NCBI GenBank assembly: GCA_947259575.1
Contig: CAMYMU010000051.1
Span: forward strand, 1-64,000
From: an uncultured Ectothiorhodospiraceae bacterium
Lineage (GTDB): Bacteria; Pseudomonadota; Gammaproteobacteria; UBA6429; Thiohalophilaceae
Length of the DNA stretch: 64,000 nt
Reading direction: 5' to 3'
Under the pieces are notes generated by a model. That model did no database searches and was not told the origin of the DNA. It was given only the letters and a program-made list of their open reading frames with translations. The first letter of the stretch is position 1. The number at the start of each line of letters is the position of its first letter. Below are positions 38,347 through 48,941 of this stretch, piece by piece. The translations under genes were made by a program, and so were the position numbers.

Positions 38347-39657
38347 TCAGGGTTTGATTTTTTGCCGCCATTGGTTTGCAGATGAGATTAAGTCATTGAT
38401 ATCAAGGGTTAGTAGTTCGCGGTCTTTTAATAATTGCCGACCAGCCACCCACACATCTGAGACCTGTTGGCGGTTACTGGAGTAGACCAGGTGGGAGATG
38501 GGCTCATACATCGGCTGAGACTCTATATTATTTATTTCGATGGCGATTAAATCCGCAGATTTGTTTATTTCGAGAGAGCCGATTTGCTCATCTAACCCCA
38601 GAGCTTTGGCCCCATTCAAGGTGGCCATCTTTAATATGCTGGGCGCGTCCCCGGCCTGGGCATCGAGCGATACTCCTTTGGCTAGCAGTGCGGCTGTGCG
38701 CATTTCCCCAAACATATCGAGATCATTATTGCTGGCTACACCGTCGGTCCCGATCGCGACATTTACGCCCGCTTTCACCAGTTTTTGCAGCGGACAAAAG
38801 CCACTCGCGAGTTTCAGGTTTGATTCCGGACAGTGGACCACATGAGCACCGGCCGCGGCATAGCGTTGGATTTCATCATCCGTTAGGTGGGTCATGTGCG
38901 CGCTGACCAAGCGGGGTGTGATGAGCCCCAGTTTTTCAAGGCGTTCAATCGGACGCATTTTATACTGCTGCTGCGATTGCGCTATTTCATCGTCTGTTTC
39001 ATGCAAATGGATATGAATCGGGATATCCAGCTCTTCAGCAAAGGTGGCTATCTGGGTCAGTGGCTCATCACTGACGGTATAGGGTCCATGGGGGGCAAAC
39101 ATGGTTTTGATCAACGGGTGACCACGTAATTGGTCGTGCAGCTTGAGCCCTTTTTGTATGTATTCATTGGCGTCTTGTGCGTAGGCGGATGGGAAGTCGA
39201 TGCTAATCAGGCCTATTGATGCTCGCATGCCTGCTTGTTCCACGGCACGTGCGGTGCTTTCTGGGAAGAAGTACATATCGGCAAAACAGGTTGTGCCGCC
39301 ACGTAACATTTCAGCGCAAGCGAGCAGGACACCGTCGTGGACAAATTCATTACTGACCCATTTTTGTTCGGTTGGCCAGATGTATTCCTGTAACCAGGTC
39401 ATCAGTGGTAAATCATCTGCATAGCCGCGCAACAGATTCATCGCGGCATGGGTGTGGGTGTTCACGAGTCCGGCAGTGACGATATGATCTGGCAGATTCT
39501 GGCTTTGTCGCGGCTGGTATTTTTTATTTGCTTCAGCCGTCGGTAAGGTATCTAGTATTCGACCATCCTGTACCACAACACTGTAGTCTTGCCAGGCAGT
39601 CTGTTCAGGTATAACCGGGATTACCCAGGCAGCGTTGATTAGTAAATCGACATCCAT
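38347..39657 (-). CDS. mtaD: 5'-methylthioadenosine/adenosine deaminase, amidohydrolase family
   Basis: Zinc amidohydrolase of the TrzA/ATZ subgroup. MtaD deaminates methylthioadenosine to methylthioinosine in the alternative methionine-salvage route. 436 aa from the ATG at 39657. Metal ligands: VNTHTHAAMNLLRG near residue 68, HGPYTVSDE near 190, HIHLHETDDE near 218, VSAHMTHL near 255 and GTDGVASNNDLDMFGEM near 305. It diverges from mtnA, whose enzyme acts later in the same salvage pathway. The longer frame to 39693 overlaps the mtnA leader and is not favoured. Confidence 0.9.
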   Translation of the reverse strand: MDVDLLINAAWVIPVIPEQTAWQDYSVVVQDGRILDTLPTAEANKKYQPRQSQNLPDHIVTAGLVNTHTHAAMNLLRGYADDLPLMTWLQEYIWPTEQKWVSNEFVHDGVLLACAEMLRGGTTCFADMYFFPESTARAVEQAGMRASIGLISIDFPSAYAQDANEYIQKGLKLHDQLRGHPLIKTMFAPHGPYTVSDEPLTQIATFAEELDIPIHIHLHETDDEIAQSQQQYKMRPIERLEKLGLITPRLVSAHMTHLTDDEIQRYAAAGAHVVHCPESNLKLASGFCPLQKLVKAGVNVAIGTDGVASNNDLDMFGEMRTAALLAKGVSLDAQAGDAPSILKMATLNGAKALGLDEQIGSLEINKSADLIAIEINNIESQPMYEPISHLVYSSNRQQVSDVWVAGRQLLKDRELLTLDINDLISSANQWRQKIKP

Positions 39658-39722
39658 GAGCGGAAGTGTGTGATAACACATTTGCAGTTGCAAGTTTTTC
39701 TTCTATTAAACACAATCGGCGC

Positions 39723-40766
39723 ATGACTAAACGTTATGACTCCATTCGCCCCATCCGTTGGGAAAATGATCAACTGGTGTTAATTGATCAGCGAGTACTG
39801 CCTCAAAAAGAAGTACTGCTTCGCTACGATGATGTTGCCTCGGTTGCTCAGGCTATTACCGATATGGTGGTGAGAGGCGCCCCAGCGATTGGTATTACGG
39901 CGGCCTACGGCATCGTGCTTGCTGCACGCAATCACTATGCAAAGTCAGCGGACAATTGGAAAACAAATATTACTACTGATCTGGATCTACTGGCGGCGGC
40001 GCGTCCGACTGCGGTGAATTTGTTCTGGGCGATAAAACATATGTCGAGCATGTTCAAAGATATCGTGGGTGATCCAGAAGAAGTTCTATTGGAGGCAGCA
40101 CATGCTATTTTGCAGGAAGATATAGAAGCAAACTATGAAATGGGCAAGTTGGGAGCGAGCTTACTCGTCGGGAAAAACAAAGTCATTACGCATTGTAATG
40201 CGGGTGCCCTGGCAACAGGAGGCTATGGCACCGCGTTGGGTGTGATTCGCTCAGCCTATGAACAAGGTAAGATCTCCCAAGTTTATGCCGACGAGACTAG
40301 ACCCTGGATGCAGGGAGTGCGATTAACTGCATGGGAGCTACAAAAGGAAGGTATCCCCGTTACCTTAATGGCAGAAGGGGCTGCTGCGATGCTAATGCGT
40401 GCGGAAAAACCAGACTGGGTGATCGTGGGCTCTGATCGTATTGCGGCTAATGGCGATGTTGCGAATAAAATAGGTACCTATAGTCTGGCGGTTAATGCAA
40501 AACAGCATGGGGTGAAATTTATGGTGGCCGCCCCGACAACTACTATAGATATGGACACGGCCTGTGGCGAGGATATCCCCATAGAATTTCGCTCTGAAAG
40601 TGAGCTGCTTATGGTGGCGGGCCAAAATATGGCGCCGGCAGAAATTGATGCCTGGAACCCTGTTTTTGATGTCACGCCTGCTGAGTTGGTTGATGTCATA
40701 GTGACTCAGAAAGGGCTTATCTATGAGCCTGATTCATTAAAAATAAGTAATTTGTTGTCTACTTAA
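39723..40766 (+). CDS. mtnA: Methylthioribose-1-phosphate isomerase MtnA
   Basis: Isomerises methylthioribose-1-phosphate to methylthioribulose-1-phosphate in methionine salvage. 347 aa from the ATG at 39723, where homology begins (RYDSIRPIRWENDQLVLIDQR). Key motifs: VVRGAPAIGITAAYG near 46, the catalytic cysteine in THCNAGALATGGYGTALG near 158, DETRPWMQGVRLTAWEL near 192, and the catalytic aspartate in GSDRIAANGDVANKIGTY near 238. The family resembles eIF2B subunits. The later mtn genes are absent from the window. gyrA follows after 196 bases. Confidence 0.95.
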   Translation: MTKRYDSIRPIRWENDQLVLIDQRVLPQKEVLLRYDDVASVAQAITDMVVRGAPAIGITAAYGIVLAARNHYAKSADNWKTNITTDLDLLAAARPTAVNLFWAIKHMSSMFKDIVGDPEEVLLEAAHAILQEDIEANYEMGKLGASLLVGKNKVITHCNAGALATGGYGTALGVIRSAYEQGKISQVYADETRPWMQGVRLTAWELQKEGIPVTLMAEGAAAMLMRAEKPDWVIVGSDRIAANGDVANKIGTYSLAVNAKQHGVKFMVAAPTTTIDMDTACGEDIPIEFRSESELLMVAGQNMAPAEIDAWNPVFDVTPAELVDVIVTQKGLIYEPDSLKISNLLST

Positions 40767-40911
40767 GAAGGCCAATTTGGATACCGGTGACTATTTGCTG
40801 CATTTTCCCTCGTTAGCAATAAAATCGGATATTCTAAGCTTTAATTTTTGGCTAGAAATCCATAAATCCCGTCTCCCGGAAGATTTATTTGGTCCAGTGG
40901 GTCTCAGCCAT

Positions 40912-40919
40912 GATATAAT
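40912..40919 (+). promoter_or_regulatory. Extended -10 promoter candidate for gyrA
   Basis: TG-A-TATAAT gives a perfect extended -10 element 43 bases upstream of the gyrA ATG, in the 196-base gap after mtnA. A -35-like TTGGTC lies 19 bases upstream, a long spacer. This is the best promoter candidate for gyrA. Confidence 0.55.
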
Positions 40920-40962
40920 CGACGGTCTTATGGTCTCTGTGTGCGTCTGACGAAAATAACAA

Positions 40963-43509
40963 ATGACAGAATTTGCAAAAGAAGTTCTACCCATCAACAT
41001 CGAAGAGGAGATGAAGCAGTCCTATCTGGACTATGCGATGTCGGTGATTGTTGGGCGAGCGCTGCCTGATGTGCGTGATGGCTTAAAGCCAGTGCATCGC
41101 CGCGTACTGTTCGCGATGCGCGAGTTGGGTAACGACTGGAACAAGGCCTATAAAAAATCTGCCCGTGTCGTCGGTGATGTCATCGGTAAATATCACCCCC
41201 ATGGCGATTCTGCTGTATACGATACGATCGTCCGCATGGCCCAACCTTTTTCTCTGCGTTATATGCTGGTTGATGGCCAGGGTAACTTTGGTTCGGTGGA
41301 TGGTGATGCGCCTGCGGCGATGCGTTATACCGAAGTGCGCATGTCGAAGATTGCCCATGAGTTACTCGCTGATCTCGACCGTGAGACAGTTGATTTTGTC
41401 CCCAACTACGATGAATCAGAACACGAACCCGAAATTTTACCGGCACGGGTACCTAATCTATTAGTCAATGGCTCGACTGGTATTGCAGTGGGTATGGCGA
41501 CCAATATTCCTCCACATAACCTGTCGGAAATTATCGATGGTTGTCTGGCTTTGATCGATGATCCATCTACGTCGATTATTGATTTAATGCAAATTATTCC
41601 GGGACCCGATTTTCCAACCGCCGGCATTATTAATGGTGCGCGCGGTATTGCTGAAGCCTATGCGACTGGCCGTGGTCGTATCTATGTACGTGCGCGCACT
41701 GAAGTTGAAATTAATGAAAAGTCCGGCAAACAAAAAATCATTATTCATGAGTTGCCGTATCAGGTTAACAAGGCCCGTTTGCTAGAGCGGATTGCCGAGT
41801 TGGTCAAAGATAAAAAGATTGAAGGCATTACAGAATTACGCGACGAGTCTGACAAAGACGGTATGCGCGTGGTTATCGAGTTACGCCGTGGTGAAGTTGC
41901 AGAGGTTTTACTGAACAATCTATACCAACACACACAATTACAAAATGTATTTGGTATTAACATGGTTGCCCTGGTTGACGGTCAGCCCCGCCTACTAAAC
42001 ATCAAACAAATTCTGGAAGCCTTTATTCGTCATCGCCGTGAGGTGGTGACACGCAGAACGATTTATGACTTACGTAAGGCCAGAGAACGAGCACATATAT
42101 TAGAAGGCCTTGCCGTTGCGCTGGTCAATATCGATCCGATTATTGCCATGATTAAAGCAGCAGCATCACCTGCTGAGGCAAAGGAAAAATTAATCGCCTC
42201 TGCCTGGGAGCCCGGTGTTGTTGTGCAAATGCTTGAACGTGCTGGCGCTGAGGCATCGCGTCCTGAAGGGCTTGCCAGCGAATTTGGTTATATCGACAGC
42301 AAATACCATTTATCTGATGCACAGGCACAAGCCATCCTGGAGATGCGCCTACATCGATTAACTGGTCTTGAACAAGACAAGATTATAAAAGAGTACGAAG
42401 AATTTCTGGCTAAGATTGCTGACCTGCTGGATATCCTTGGTTCGGGTGATCGTCTGATGCAAGTTATTCGTGATGAGTTACTCGAGATTAAAGAGCAGTA
42501 TGGTGACGGACGGCGCACCGAAATCATCGCTAGCCAGGAAGACCTCTCCATAGAAGATTTAATCACGGAAGAAGATGTGGTGGTAACGCTGTCACATGAA
42601 GGCTATGCGAAATCACAACCAGTATCATCTTACTCTGCACAACGTCGTGGTGGTAAGGGTAAGGCAGCCACTTCGGTTAAAGAAGAAGACTTTATCGATA
42701 AATTATTTGTTGTGAACACGCATGATACGATTCTTTGTTTCTCTAACCTGGGTAAGGTCTACTGGCTGAAGGTCTATGAGTTACCACAGGCCGGGCGGAC
42801 AGCAAGAGGTAAACCTATTGTTAACTTGCTTCCACTTAGTGAAGGTGAGCGCATCAATGCAATGTTGCCGATACGTGAATATAGCGAAGATCGGTTTGTA
42901 TTCTTTGCAACACAGCAAGGTACTGTTAAGAAGACACCACTGAAAGATTTCTCACGTCCTCGTTCGTCGGGCATTATCGCTATTGAGATGCGAGAAGGCG
43001 ATCACCTGGTTGGTGTGGAAATTACTACAGGTAATCAAGACGTGATTCTATTTAGTAGTAGCGGTAAAGCTATTCGCTTCAATGAGAATGATGCACGTTC
43101 GATGGGACGCAATGCGGTTGGTGTGCGTGGTATTAAGCTCGGAGAAGGGCATAAAGTTATTTCGTTGATTCTGGCAGAAGAGGGTTATGTTCTGACAGCA
43201 ACAGAAAATGGCTTTGGTAAGCGCACCAATGTTGAAGATTATCCCATTCATGGACGTGGTGGTCTGGGTGTTATCTCTGTGCAGACTACAGATCGAAATG
43301 GTTTGGTCACAGGTGCCGAACGTGTCAGTGATGACGATGAAATTATGTTGATCACTAGTGGCGGAACACTGGTGCGTACACGCGTCGATGAAATTTCTGT
43401 AATGGGTCGAAACACGCAGGGCGTGAAACTTATTAGCCTTGATGAAGATGAGAAGTTGTCAGGTATTGAACGAATCGCCTACGTAGAAGATAGCAATGAA
43501 GATAACTGA
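40963..43509 (+). CDS. gyrA: DNA gyrase subunit A
   Basis: Breakage-reunion subunit of DNA gyrase, which introduces negative supercoils. 848 aa. The catalytic tyrosine is Y122 ([10 protein letters not shown]). The quinolone-resistance region reads [16 protein letters not shown] with S83 and D87, the same residues as susceptible E. coli. The C-terminal beta-pinwheel begins near 530 and carries the GyrA box QRRGGKG, needed to wrap DNA. The acidic tail (EDSNEDN) is typical. An extended -10 promoter candidate precedes it; serC follows after 83 bases. Confidence 0.98.
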   Translation: MTEFAKEVLPINIEEEMKQSYLDYAMSVIVGRALPDVRDGLKPVHRRVLFAMRELGNDWNKAYKKSARVVGDVIGKYHPHGDSAVYDTIVRMAQPFSLRYMLVDGQGNFGSVDGDAPAAMRYTEVRMSKIAHELLADLDRETVDFVPNYDESEHEPEILPARVPNLLVNGSTGIAVGMATNIPPHNLSEIIDGCLALIDDPSTSIIDLMQIIPGPDFPTAGIINGARGIAEAYATGRGRIYVRARTEVEINEKSGKQKIIIHELPYQVNKARLLERIAELVKDKKIEGITELRDESDKDGMRVVIELRRGEVAEVLLNNLYQHTQLQNVFGINMVALVDGQPRLLNIKQILEAFIRHRREVVTRRTIYDLRKARERAHILEGLAVALVNIDPIIAMIKAAASPAEAKEKLIASAWEPGVVVQMLERAGAEASRPEGLASEFGYIDSKYHLSDAQAQAILEMRLHRLTGLEQDKIIKEYEEFLAKIADLLDILGSGDRLMQVIRDELLEIKEQYGDGRRTEIIASQEDLSIEDLITEEDVVVTLSHEGYAKSQPVSSYSAQRRGGKGKAATSVKEEDFIDKLFVVNTHDTILCFSNLGKVYWLKVYELPQAGRTARGKPIVNLLPLSEGERINAMLPIREYSEDRFVFFATQQGTVKKTPLKDFSRPRSSGIIAIEMREGDHLVGVEITTGNQDVILFSSSGKAIRFNENDARSMGRNAVGVRGIKLGEGHKVISLILAEEGYVLTATENGFGKRTNVEDYPIHGRGGLGVISVQTTDRNGLVTGAERVSDDDEIMLITSGGTLVRTRVDEISVMGRNTQGVKLISLDEDEKLSGIERIAYVEDSNEDN

Positions 43510-43548
43510 CTTGGTTTGATTCTGCGTTTTATCCGTAACACTTACTCC

Positions 43549-43557
43549 TGTTATAAA
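43549..43557 (+). promoter_or_regulatory. Extended -10 promoter candidate for serC
   Basis: TG-T-TATAAA lies 36 bases before the preferred serC ATG in the gyrA-serC gap. No convincing -35 is visible. It may start the serC-to-rpsA transcript. Confidence 0.35.
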
Positions 43558-43592
43558 AATTTAAATAAAATAAGCTTAAGGAAGTGAACAGT

Positions 43593-44675
43593 ATGTCACG
43601 TTGTTTTAATTTTAGTGCGGGTCCTGCAATGTTGCCAACCGCAGTGTTGGAAAAAGCACAGCAGGAAATGTCTGACTGGGATGGTACTGGCATGTCCATC
43701 ATGGAGATGAGTCACCGCGGAAAAGAATTTATGAGTGTGGCCGCTGCAGCGGAAGCTGATCTTAGAGAGTTAATGAATATCTCTGATGATTATTCAGTAT
43801 TGTTTTTACAAGGCGGTGCGAGTGCGCAATTCGCGATGGTGCCCATGAACCTGGTTCAGGATAAGACATCGGTTGATTATGTCAATACTGGCGCATGGTC
43901 AAAGAAGGCCATTGCTGAGGCCAAGCAGTATGCCAATGTCAATCTCGTGGCAAGTAGTGAAGCTTCAAATTTTTCAGACATCCCTGCCTTTGATAGCTGG
44001 AATCTGGATTCAAATGCAGCATATTTTCATTACACCCCAAACGAAACTATTGGCGGTGTTGAATTCCATTGGGTGCCTGAGACAGGCAATGTTCCTATTG
44101 TTGCGGATATGTCCTCGACAATTCTGTCACGTCCGATAGATGTTAATAAGTTCGGGGTGATCTATGCCGGAGCTCAGAAAAATATTGGACCTGCGGGTTT
44201 AACGATTGCGATTGTTCGCAAGGACCTGATGGGAAAGACTCTCACGAATACGCCGAGTATATTTGACTACAAGAAACTTGCTGACAATGACTCAATGCTG
44301 AACACGCCTCCAACCTATGCCTGGTATTTAGCAGGTCTGGTTTTTGCCTGGTTAAAAGAACAGGGTGGACTTAGCGCGATGGCTGAGATCAACAAACGCA
44401 AGTCAGACAAACTCTATGCGGCAATTGATAACTCTGATTTTTATGCAAATCCAGTCGCAATAGATTGTCGTTCCTGGATGAATGTGCCGTTTACTCTGGC
44501 AGATGCGGAACTGGATAAGAAGTTTCTTGAGCTTGCCGAACAACGTGGTTTGAAGACGCTTAAAGGTCATCGTTCAGTCGGTGGTATGCGTGCAAGCATT
44601 TACAATGCAATGCCGGAAGAGGGTGTTGATGCGCTTGTTGAATTTATGGCTGAATTTGAAAAAGAAAACGGTTAA
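43593..44675 (+). CDS. serC: Phosphoserine aminotransferase SerC
   Basis: PLP enzyme converting 3-phosphohydroxypyruvate to phosphoserine in serine synthesis, and acting in pyridoxal phosphate synthesis in some bacteria. 360 aa from the ATG at 43593, which has AAGGAAG upstream. Motifs: [19 protein letters not shown] at the start, SHRGKEF near 40, [18 protein letters not shown] near 70, and the PLP lysine in [20 protein letters not shown] near 195. First of a run serC-serA-pheA-hisC-tyrA-aroA that shares glutamate-dependent transamination and aromatic synthesis. Confidence 0.96.
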   Translation: MSRCFNFSAGPAMLPTAVLEKAQQEMSDWDGTGMSIMEMSHRGKEFMSVAAAAEADLRELMNISDDYSVLFLQGGASAQFAMVPMNLVQDKTSVDYVNTGAWSKKAIAEAKQYANVNLVASSEASNFSDIPAFDSWNLDSNAAYFHYTPNETIGGVEFHWVPETGNVPIVADMSSTILSRPIDVNKFGVIYAGAQKNIGPAGLTIAIVRKDLMGKTLTNTPSIFDYKKLADNDSMLNTPPTYAWYLAGLVFAWLKEQGGLSAMAEINKRKSDKLYAAIDNSDFYANPVAIDCRSWMNVPFTLADAELDKKFLELAEQRGLKTLKGHRSVGGMRASIYNAMPEEGVDALVEFMAEFEKENG

Positions 44676-44689
44676 GGGAAGACCAATAA

Positions 44690-45856
44690 ATGCATAAGAT
44701 TTTAACGCTTAATAATATTTCGGTAGCAGGTCTGGAAAAGCTACCGCGTGATAAGTACGAAGTTGCATCGGAGATAACGCATCCTGATGCCATCTTGCTA
44801 CGTTCTTTCAAAATGCATGACATGGAGATTCCCCCGACATTGAAAGCCGTTGGCCGCGCTGGTGCGGGAGTAAATAATATCCCGGTTGATAAAATGTCTA
44901 GCCTGGGTATTCCTGTTTTTAATGCGCCTGGTGCTAATGCTAATGCCGTGAAGGAACTCATTCTGGCGGGTATGTTACTTGGTTGTCGCAACATTGCCGC
45001 GGCCTGGGATTATGTCAGAAACCTTAAAGGTAATGATGCTGAGTTAAACAAACTCGTTGAAGCTGGTAAAAAACAATATGGTGGTTTTGAGCTACCGGGA
45101 CGAACACTTGGTGTGATTGGTCTAGGTGCGATTGGCAGAAGCGTTGCCAATATGGCACTCGATCTGGGTATGAAAGTGGTTGGTTTTGATCCTGGTATCA
45201 CAGTTGAAGGTGCCTGGCAGTTATCAGCTGACGTGGAAAAGGCGGCATCGGTGGAAGAAGTTTTGTCGAAAGCAGACTTTATTACCTTCCATGTACCATT
45301 AATTGATGCAACGCGTAATATGATTAATGCTGATAGAGTGAAGTTGTTAAAAGATAACGTTGTTATTTTAAACTTTGCCCGCGATGGCATTGTTGACAAT
45401 GATGCAGTTAGCGAAGGCATCAAATCGGGAAAGATTTATGCTTATGTCTGTGACTTTCCGAACAATATGCTCATTAAACATGAACGTGTTTATTGTTTAC
45501 CACACTTAGGGGCATCCACTGTTGAAGCGGAAGACAATTGTGCCATTATGGTGGCAGACCAGGTTAGAGAATACCTGGAAAATGGCAACATTCGTAACTC
45601 TGTGAATTTCCCAGAAGTCAGGATGGCAAGCAATGAGGGTGGTCATCGTTTGTGTATAGTGAATAGCAATGTACCGAATATGCTGGGCCAGATTTCTACA
45701 GCACTGGCAGATGCAAACCTTAATATTGTCGATATGTTAAATAAATCTAAAGGTGACATTGCTTATACCCTGGTTGATGTTGATCAAGTTGTGAGCGATG
45801 AGACAGTTGCCACGATTGCTGCGATTGATGGTATTCTAGGTGTAAGGGCAATCTAA
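44690..45856 (+). CDS. serA: D-3-phosphoglycerate dehydrogenase, short form with ACT domain
   Basis: NAD-dependent 2-hydroxyacid dehydrogenase making 3-phosphohydroxypyruvate, the substrate for SerC encoded just upstream (14-base gap). 388 aa. Substrate loop VGRAGAGVNNIPVDKMSSLGI near residue 53; Rossmann motif LGVIGLGAIGRSVANMAL near 138; the catalytic histidine in YCLPHLGASTVEAEDN near 268; and a C-terminal ACT domain from about 315 (RLCIVNSNVPNMLGQISTAL), a possible serine sensor. Compared with the longer SerA of E. coli, the intervening domain differs; this short form sits next to serC in several bacteria. Confidence 0.92.
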   Translation: MHKILTLNNISVAGLEKLPRDKYEVASEITHPDAILLRSFKMHDMEIPPTLKAVGRAGAGVNNIPVDKMSSLGIPVFNAPGANANAVKELILAGMLLGCRNIAAAWDYVRNLKGNDAELNKLVEAGKKQYGGFELPGRTLGVIGLGAIGRSVANMALDLGMKVVGFDPGITVEGAWQLSADVEKAASVEEVLSKADFITFHVPLIDATRNMINADRVKLLKDNVVILNFARDGIVDNDAVSEGIKSGKIYAYVCDFPNNMLIKHERVYCLPHLGASTVEAEDNCAIMVADQVREYLENGNIRNSVNFPEVRMASNEGGHRLCIVNSNVPNMLGQISTALADANLNIVDMLNKSKGDIAYTLVDVDQVVSDETVATIAAIDGILGVRAI

Positions 45857-45865
45857 AAGACGGCG

Positions 45866-46942
45866 ATGTCAGACAAACTCGTACAGCTCAGAGAAAAAAT
45901 AGATTCGCTGGATGAGCAAATCCAGACGCTGCTTAACGAACGTGCAAAAGTAGCGCAGGAAGTAGCGAGGGCAAAAAATAATTCTAATGACACGAATTTC
46001 TACCGTGCTGAACGCGAAGCACAGGTCCTTGATGTAGTAAAAAAACGTAATCAGGGGCCATTAAGTGATGAAGAAATAGCACGTCTCTTCCGTGAAATTA
46101 TGTCGGCCTGCCTTGCGCTTGAACAAGTTATGAACGTGGCCTTTCTCGGGCCAGCCGGGACTTTCACCCAGGCTGCTGCACTAAAACACTTCGGCCATTC
46201 TGTAAAAACTTTACCAATGGCCAGCATCTCTGATGTCTTTCGTGAAGTTGAGTCAGGTAATGCGTCTTATGGTGTGGTGCCGATCGAAAATTCAACTGAA
46301 GGCGTTGTTAATCACACGCTTGATCTGTTTATGAATTCAAATTTGAATATTTGTGGTGAAGTAGAGCTACGCATCCATCATCATTTGCTTAGTAATGAAA
46401 AATCAGCCGCAGATGTAAAACGCGTTTACTCACATCAACAGTCATTAGCTCAATGCCGCAAGTGGCTTGAGACTAATATGCCTAATCTTGAGCAGAAAAG
46501 TGTGAGTAGTAATGCAGAAGCTGCGCGTCTTGCTGCTACCGAAAAAGGTGCGGCGGCCATTGCCGGTGAGATGACTGCTGAAATCTATGACATCAATATT
46601 CTAGTTAGTAATATCGAAGATGAACCTGACAACACGACACGCTTTTTAGTAATTGGTAAACGTGCAACGCCTGCATGTGGCTCGGATAAAACATCGATGT
46701 TGGTTTCGACACATAATAAGTCAGGTGCCTTACATGGCATTCTTGCTCCCCTGGTAAATAATGACATCTCGATGACGCGAATTGAATCCAGACCATCGCG
46801 TCGTGGCATGTGGGACTACGTTTTCTTTATTGACTGCGAAGGTCATCGAGAAGACAAGCATGTCGCTGCCGCTATCAAGGAGCTTGAAAAAGAGGCCAGC
46901 TTTGTCAAAGTCCTGGGATCGTACCCACGAGCCGTTCTATAG
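45866..46942 (+). CDS. pheA: Bifunctional chorismate mutase / prephenate dehydratase
   Basis: Turns chorismate into prephenate and then phenylpyruvate for phenylalanine. 358 aa: AroQ chorismate mutase (residues 1-90, LREKIDSLDEQIQTLLNERA), prephenate dehydratase (about 92-270, AFLGPAGTFTQAAA, VPIENSTEGVVNHTLD, and the TTRF motif in DNTTRFLVIG), and an ACT regulatory domain (about 275-358) with the phenylalanine-binding GALHGIL and IESRPSRRGMWDYVFFID motifs, so feedback inhibition is expected. It lies 9 bases after serA and 10 bases before hisC. Confidence 0.97.
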   Translation: MSDKLVQLREKIDSLDEQIQTLLNERAKVAQEVARAKNNSNDTNFYRAEREAQVLDVVKKRNQGPLSDEEIARLFREIMSACLALEQVMNVAFLGPAGTFTQAAALKHFGHSVKTLPMASISDVFREVESGNASYGVVPIENSTEGVVNHTLDLFMNSNLNICGEVELRIHHHLLSNEKSAADVKRVYSHQQSLAQCRKWLETNMPNLEQKSVSSNAEAARLAATEKGAAAIAGEMTAEIYDINILVSNIEDEPDNTTRFLVIGKRATPACGSDKTSMLVSTHNKSGALHGILAPLVNNDISMTRIESRPSRRGMWDYVFFIDCEGHREDKHVAAAIKELEKEASFVKVLGSYPRAVL

Positions 46943-46952
46943 GTAAATTATA

Positions 46953-48068
46953 ATGGTCGATTACTGTGAACTCGCTGTGCCGGGTGTACGTTCCTTGCAA
47001 CCTTATCAACCAGGCAAACCCATTGAAGAGTTGCAACGTGAATATGGGCTTTCTGATATTGTTAAGCTCGCTTCAAATGAAAATCCGCTAGGACCTAGCC
47101 CACTGGCCGTAGCGGCGATTAAAAAGCAAGTTGATGAGTTGTCACGTTATCCTGATGGAAATGGTTTTGAGCTCAAAAGTAAACTAAGTCAGCACTTAAC
47201 CATTGATGCGAGTCAAATCACACTCGGCAATGGCTCAAATGATATTCTGGAGTTTGTTGCCCGCACCTTTGTGCAAGCCGGTGAAGAAATTATTTTTTCA
47301 GAATATTCGTTTGCAGTGTATCCACTCGTTACTCAGGCGATCGGTGCGAAAGCTCAGGTTGTGCCCGCAAAAAATTGGGGACATGATCTTGATAGCATGC
47401 TTACCAGGATCAATGAAAAAACCCGGCTAATATTTGTAGCCAATCCAAACAACCCAACAGGTACCTGGTTAACTGAGACCGAGCTAATTGCATTTCTCAA
47501 ACAGGTGCCTACCAATGTGATAGTCGTGTTGGATGAAGCCTACTTCGAGTATGCTCACCATCCTGAATTCGGTATTGCTGATTTTCCAGATGGTATGAAA
47601 TTGCTGGCACAGTTTGAAAACTTGCTTGTCACCAGGACCTTTTCAAAGGCTTACGGCCTGGCCGGCTTGCGTATTGGTTATGGTGTTTCTAGCCCTGTTA
47701 TAGCTGATTTGCTTAATCGGGTTCGTCAGCCTTTTAATGTCAACAGCCTGGCACTGGCGGGCGCGACGGCGGCGTTAGAAGATCAAGACCATTTGCAGAA
47801 ATCAATCAGACTAAATAAAGATGGTCTGCAGCAACTGATTGCAGCCTTTGATGAATTATCTCTTAAATATATACCGACAGCCGGTAATTTTATTAGCTTT
47901 GACCTGGGGCAACTGGCAGATCCTATAAATCTGGAGCTTTTAAAGCGTGGGGTAATCGTTCGTCCGGTCGCAAATTATTCGATGCCAAATCATTTGCGGG
48001 TTACAATCGGAACCAAGCAGGAAAATGAGGTTTTCATAAACGCGTTAAAAACTTGCTTGGGAAGATAA
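46953..48068 (+). CDS. hisC: Histidinol-phosphate aminotransferase HisC (aromatic-operon type)
   Basis: PLP-dependent aminotransferase, 371 aa. Members in this gene context (HisC2 in Pseudomonas) can transaminate both histidinol-phosphate and aromatic keto acids. Motifs: VKLASNENPLGPSPLAV near residue 38, RYPDGNGFELK, PNNPTGTWL near 163, VVLDEAYFEYA near 190, and the PLP lysine in TFSKAYGLAGLRIGYG near 230. Its stop overlaps the tyrA start by one base (TAATG), showing translational coupling within the aromatic series. Confidence 0.95.
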   Translation: MVDYCELAVPGVRSLQPYQPGKPIEELQREYGLSDIVKLASNENPLGPSPLAVAAIKKQVDELSRYPDGNGFELKSKLSQHLTIDASQITLGNGSNDILEFVARTFVQAGEEIIFSEYSFAVYPLVTQAIGAKAQVVPAKNWGHDLDSMLTRINEKTRLIFVANPNNPTGTWLTETELIAFLKQVPTNVIVVLDEAYFEYAHHPEFGIADFPDGMKLLAQFENLLVTRTFSKAYGLAGLRIGYGVSSPVIADLLNRVRQPFNVNSLALAGATAALEDQDHLQKSIRLNKDGLQQLIAAFDELSLKYIPTAGNFISFDLGQLADPINLELLKRGVIVRPVANYSMPNHLRVTIGTKQENEVFINALKTCLGR

Positions 48069-48937
48069 TGGCTGGATTTAAGATCAATAAGCTTTGTGTA
48101 ATTGGCATCGGTTCGATCGGTGGATCAGTTGCCTGTGCGCTACGTGCGGCCGGATCGGTGAAGACTATCATCGGTGTCGGGCGTAATATTGAAAATTTAA
48201 AACGCGCAAAGTCATTAAATGTGATTGATGACTACACTACTGATATTAAGTTAGCGGTAGCCGATTCAGATGTCGTGCTGATTGCTACGCCATTGGGAGC
48301 AATGCAAGACGTCTTGACTCAATTAGCATCTTCTATCCCCGATAGGTGTGTTTTAACCGACGTCGGCAGCGCCAAGCAACATGTCATTGACGCGGTGAAA
48401 AATGCTTTTGGTGAACTACCAAAAAACTTTGTACCTGGGCATCCTATCGCCGGTACAGAAAAGAGTGGAGTCGAGGCGGCTTATGCAGAGTTATTTAAGG
48501 AGCGGCGGGTTATCCTGACGCCTCTACCAGAGACTGATAAAGCTGCACTCGAGACGGTCAGACAGATGTGGCTTACCAGTGGCGCCGAGTTAGTTGAGAT
48601 GCAGGCCAAACATCATGATGAAGTGCTTGCCGATACAAGTCATTTGCCGCACATGTTGGCTTATGCTTTAGTGGATACGCTCGCACGAATGGATGATAGC
48701 CGCGAAATATTTGAGTTTGCTGCGGGTGGTTTTAGGGATTTCACCCGAATTGCCTCGAGTGATCCACAGATGTGGCATGATATCTGTATTGCCAATCGTG
48801 AACAGCTGGCTAATGCATTGCATGCCTTTAACGCGGACCTTCAACGTTTGACCAAAGCGGTTGAAGAGGGCGATAGTGACTTTTTGAAAGAGACATTTAC
48901 CCGAGCTAAAAAAGCGCGTGATCAATTTTGTGGATAG
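48068..48937 (+). CDS. tyrA: Prephenate dehydrogenase TyrA
   Basis: Oxidises prephenate to 4-hydroxyphenylpyruvate (or arogenate to tyrosine) with NAD(P). 289 aa from the ATG at 48068, which overlaps the hisC stop and has GGGAAG upstream. Rossmann motif VIGIGSIGGSVACALRAAG near residue 11; LTDVGSAKQHV near 97; PGHPIAGTEKSGVEAA near 122; and HHDEVLADTSHLPHMLAYALV near 178, all typical of the single-domain TyrA. In Pseudomonas tyrA is fused to aroA; here they are separate genes 4 bases apart. Confidence 0.95.
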   Translation: MAGFKINKLCVIGIGSIGGSVACALRAAGSVKTIIGVGRNIENLKRAKSLNVIDDYTTDIKLAVADSDVVLIATPLGAMQDVLTQLASSIPDRCVLTDVGSAKQHVIDAVKNAFGELPKNFVPGHPIAGTEKSGVEAAYAELFKERRVILTPLPETDKAALETVRQMWLTSGAELVEMQAKHHDEVLADTSHLPHMLAYALVDTLARMDDSREIFEFAAGGFRDFTRIASSDPQMWHDICIANREQLANALHAFNADLQRLTKAVEEGDSDFLKETFTRAKKARDQFCG

Positions 48938-48941
48938 TTAA

